From Persicobacter psychrovividus (GTDB lineage: Bacteria; Bacteroidota; Bacteroidia; Cytophagales; Cyclobacteriaceae), in contig NZ_AP025293.1 in NCBI RefSeq assembly GCF_036492425.1, forward strand, positions 930,001 to 994,000: DNA of 64,000 nt, written 5' to 3'. A model generated the notes under the pieces. That model saw only the letters and a list, made by a program, of their open reading frames with translations, did not search any database and was not told the origin of the DNA. Below are positions 62,327 through 64,000 of this stretch, piece after piece. A program made the position numbers and the translations under genes. Within the stretch, counting starts at the first letter, position 1. Every line of letters starts with the position of its first letter.

Positions 62327-62358
62327 AATCAACATCAAAATCAACATCAAAATCAACA
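62327..62358. repeat. 12-bp tandem repeat
   Basis: AATCAACATCAA repeated twice, with a third partial unit AATCAACA. Function unknown. Confidence 0.75.
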
Positions 62359-62428
62359 TATAGGAGCTGCTGGATAATTTGAATTGTAATTTGCATCACC
62401 AAATAATATTCGGTTTTGGTAGGGTCAG

Positions 62429-62610
62429 CCCCAATGTCATTAAGTTAAGCGCCTTACCCCGTAGAGACGTTATTTTTAACGTCTAACACAACGCTGATTT
62501 CTCTTGGATTAATTCAAATGGTTACGTGAGACATAATGAATTATGCCTTTACATGCATTTCAAATTTACACATGAGTCAGCCCAAAATCCTTAACTTAAT
62601 GACATTGGGG
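62429..62610. repeat. 21-bp inverted repeat enclosing ~140 bases
   Basis: Left arm 62429-62449 (CCCCAATGTCATTAAGTTAAG) and right arm 62590-62610 (its exact complement), each next to GGTCAGC or TCAGCCCC sequence. The interior holds a hairpin but no open frame. It may be a non-autonomous element or a remnant of a larger one; no transposase is present. Confidence 0.65.
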
Positions 62611-62936
62611 TCAGCCCCATGTGTCTGACCTAAATAAATATTGCCTATGGTAATTTTGGGCCTGTTGCACAACCATAATCCGATATTATACCACGAAACT
62701 TTATTTGGACACTGAACGGGCTGACCTGTGTGCCTGCCCGAATCATCATAAATTTTGGATGGTTTGGATACACACATAGGTGCATCCGTACAGCTCAGGA
62801 AATAATATTTTGTGCTTAATAAAAAAAACCGAGTTATGCGACAGTCCCATAACCAGTAGAGTAAAATTCTGTGAGTAAGTACCCTACTATGATTGTGGAG
62901 GAGCCCTCTACCGGGAGGAGCAAAACCACAACTTAC

Positions 62937-63461
62937 CTAATCCTTCTGCTGTCTACCCTGATAAACATAATACCCAATCAAAACCGTCAGCGCCAACATC
63001 AGTCCAAAGAAAATATAATTATTAAAGCCCTGGCGGTTGCCTCGGGCAATTTCCACTTCCCAATAAACCATCACCGAAAACAGCAGTAACAAAAGGGCGT
63101 TCAGGTGGCGCAGCATTTTGGTAGACATACGGTACTGTCGGCGGGCATTGCGTTTGGTGATTTTTACGGGGTAATTGAACAGGTGCGGGAACTTGTTGAG
63201 GAAATACAGCGAAAAGCAGGTGATCCAGGCAATGATAGGAAGTAGAAAGATGTCCACTTTACTGCCATAGCGGTCGGGCAGCCCATCCAGGCCATAATGA
63301 ATGGGGATTTGTTGTGGCAGTTGGTCATAATACATGACCGGATAGGTCGCTAAAAAAATAAAAGCGCTCAAAATGAAGGTAAGCACGATATAATCAGTCC
63401 AGTCCAGGTTGATCGTTATCCGTGGGCGGTAGGCAAATTTGTTAAAGGATGTTGTCGTCAT
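62937..63461 (-). CDS. DUF1648-family membrane protein
   Basis: 174 residues with four hydrophobic segments. Segment 1 and its following loop (VLTFILSAFIFLATYPVMYYDQLPQQIPIHYGLDGLPDRYGSK) carry the LPxxIPxHYxxxGxPDxYGSK signature of DUF1648, the N-terminal module of SdpI-type proteins. Bacteroidota have many stand-alone versions without the SdpI immunity part. The role is unknown. The gene stands alone between two repeat-rich or gene-free spacers. Confidence 0.8.
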   Translation of the reverse strand: MTTTSFNKFAYRPRITINLDWTDYIVLTFILSAFIFLATYPVMYYDQLPQQIPIHYGLDGLPDRYGSKVDIFLLPIIAWITCFSLYFLNKFPHLFNYPVKITKRNARRQYRMSTKMLRHLNALLLLLFSVMVYWEVEIARGNRQGFNNYIFFGLMLALTVLIGYYVYQGRQQKD

Positions 63462-63655
63462 TAGTTGGTATAAGGGGATATGATGATTCAGGGCAGTTTG
63501 TAAGCTTCAGCAGGAATGGCTGCCTCATGAGGCAATTTGGGCTGAGCAGATCAGTATTATCGACAAAAAAAGACCTGTAGCATCTTGAGTCGGCGAGTAT
63601 CCCAAATCGTTATGGAGTAGTATGTTTATGAGGCAGGGAGGTTGATATGTATTGC

Positions 63656-63949
63656 CTATTCCACAAAAAGTGGCACTGTATTACCTTCGTCCATGGCTTC
63701 AATTTTTCGGATAAATTTTCGCTTACCCATTTCCTGAACAATATATATTTTGGTGCCGACGGTCCAGTTTTCATCACGTTCCTCAAAGCCCTCCATAGGG
63801 AAACCATAGCTAAACTTGCCACCATCAGGCTTCGGCCCTTTCACAAAGAATTGTCGTCGTTCTTTGCTGTTATTCTTAATCTTGAATTTGATATATTTTG
63901 GTTCCTGTTGCTTCGGGCTGTCGGAAAGCAGACTGTACTGATTTGCCAT
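63656..63949 (-). CDS. small hypothetical protein (97 aa, start uncertain)
   Basis: From ATG 63949 (MANQYSLLSDSPKQQEPKYIKF) the product is 97 residues; the frame stays open to the right edge, so it could be the end of a larger gene. It is basic and beta-rich in appearance: YIKFKIKNNSKERRQFFVKGPKPDGGKFSYGF, WTVGTKIYIVQEMGKRKFIRKI, ending EGNTVPLFVE. No signal peptide or membrane segment. I do not recognise the family. Confidence 0.5.
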   Translation of the reverse strand: MANQYSLLSDSPKQQEPKYIKFKIKNNSKERRQFFVKGPKPDGGKFSYGFPMEGFEERDENWTVGTKIYIVQEMGKRKFIRKIEAMDEGNTVPLFVE

Positions 63950-64000
63950 GGGGGAATTCCCAGGAATATCCTGTTCCAAGTTGGTGATAGGAATGTGCAA

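Larger units (their letters stand above)
62223..62936. other. repeat-rich intergenic region
   Basis: 714 bases without a supported gene. It contains a 12-bp tandem repeat (62327-62358), a 21-bp perfect inverted repeat (62429-62449 and 62590-62610) and a hairpin AGACGTT-ATTTTT-AACGTCT (62465-62484). Short open frames at 62577-62777 and 62871-63089 are low in coding character. The region has the look of accumulated mobile-repeat remnants. Confidence 0.6.

Noticed and set aside
62871-63089. A 72-codon frame overlapping the DUF1648 gene end.
   Set aside because: Most of it is antisense to the DUF1648 coding region.

Overview
The window is ordinary chromosome of a Bacteroidota bacterium, most likely a marine member of the Cytophagia. 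The evidence is two type IX secretion C-terminal sorting tails, TAnnTTTG-type -7 promoter boxes, no Shine-Dalgarno requirement, DUF4382 and CarboxypepD-reg proteins, GH92/GH10/GH2 enzymes and a sulfatase. The genus cannot be read from the sequence. I saw no rRNA, tRNA, CRISPR array, prophage or intact insertion sequence.

Layout. (1) 1-1814: end of an Lgt-like gene, a Tes/MJ0619-like radical SAM gene and a 59-residue membrane protein, all overlapping, so probably one lipid- or lipoprotein-related operon. (2) 1815-3823: a repeat-rich spacer and an EamA exporter. (3) 3824-20655: the centrepiece, a polyunsaturated fatty acid (PUFA) synthase operon. PfaA is KS-MAT-6xACP. A separate KR-DH subunit follows after 8 nt in another frame. 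PfaC is KS-CLF-AT-DH-DH, and PfaD is the enoyl reductase. There is no stand-alone pfaB, because an AT sits inside PfaC, and no PPTase (pfaE) lies in the window. The two larger spacers carry strong palindromes with a shared core. (4) 20904-25784: an RluA-type pseudouridine synthase, galM, an ABM monooxygenase and a GntR regulator. (5) 25965-34580: a mannoside-utilisation cluster (two secreted GH92 enzymes, a six-hairpin glycosidase-like lipoprotein and a FucP-like MFS importer) without SusC/SusD. (6) 34847-41225: GNAT, an FAD/NAD(P)-binding protein, a large modular GH10 enzyme with a T9SS tail, and a kinase-like hypothetical protein. (7) 41456-43254: marR, a quinone reductase and an SDR, with a shared palindromic operator in front of the first two genes. 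(8) 43341-50185: DUF4382 lipoprotein, glnS, two SDRs and rsgA. (9) 50426-58248: sulfatase, GH2 and a 1094-residue repeat protein with a T9SS tail. (10) 58433-64000: ttcA, GNAT, DinB, two paralogous secreted CarboxypepD-reg proteins (one frameshifted), a repeat-rich spacer, a DUF1648 membrane protein and a small hypothetical protein.

The PUFA synthase subunits should act as one iterative megacomplex. The carbohydrate genes fall in separate clusters that would feed sugars to central metabolism. The least explained feature is a dispersed two-hairpin element (four copies, one partial) that follows minus-strand genes and shows paired stem changes.
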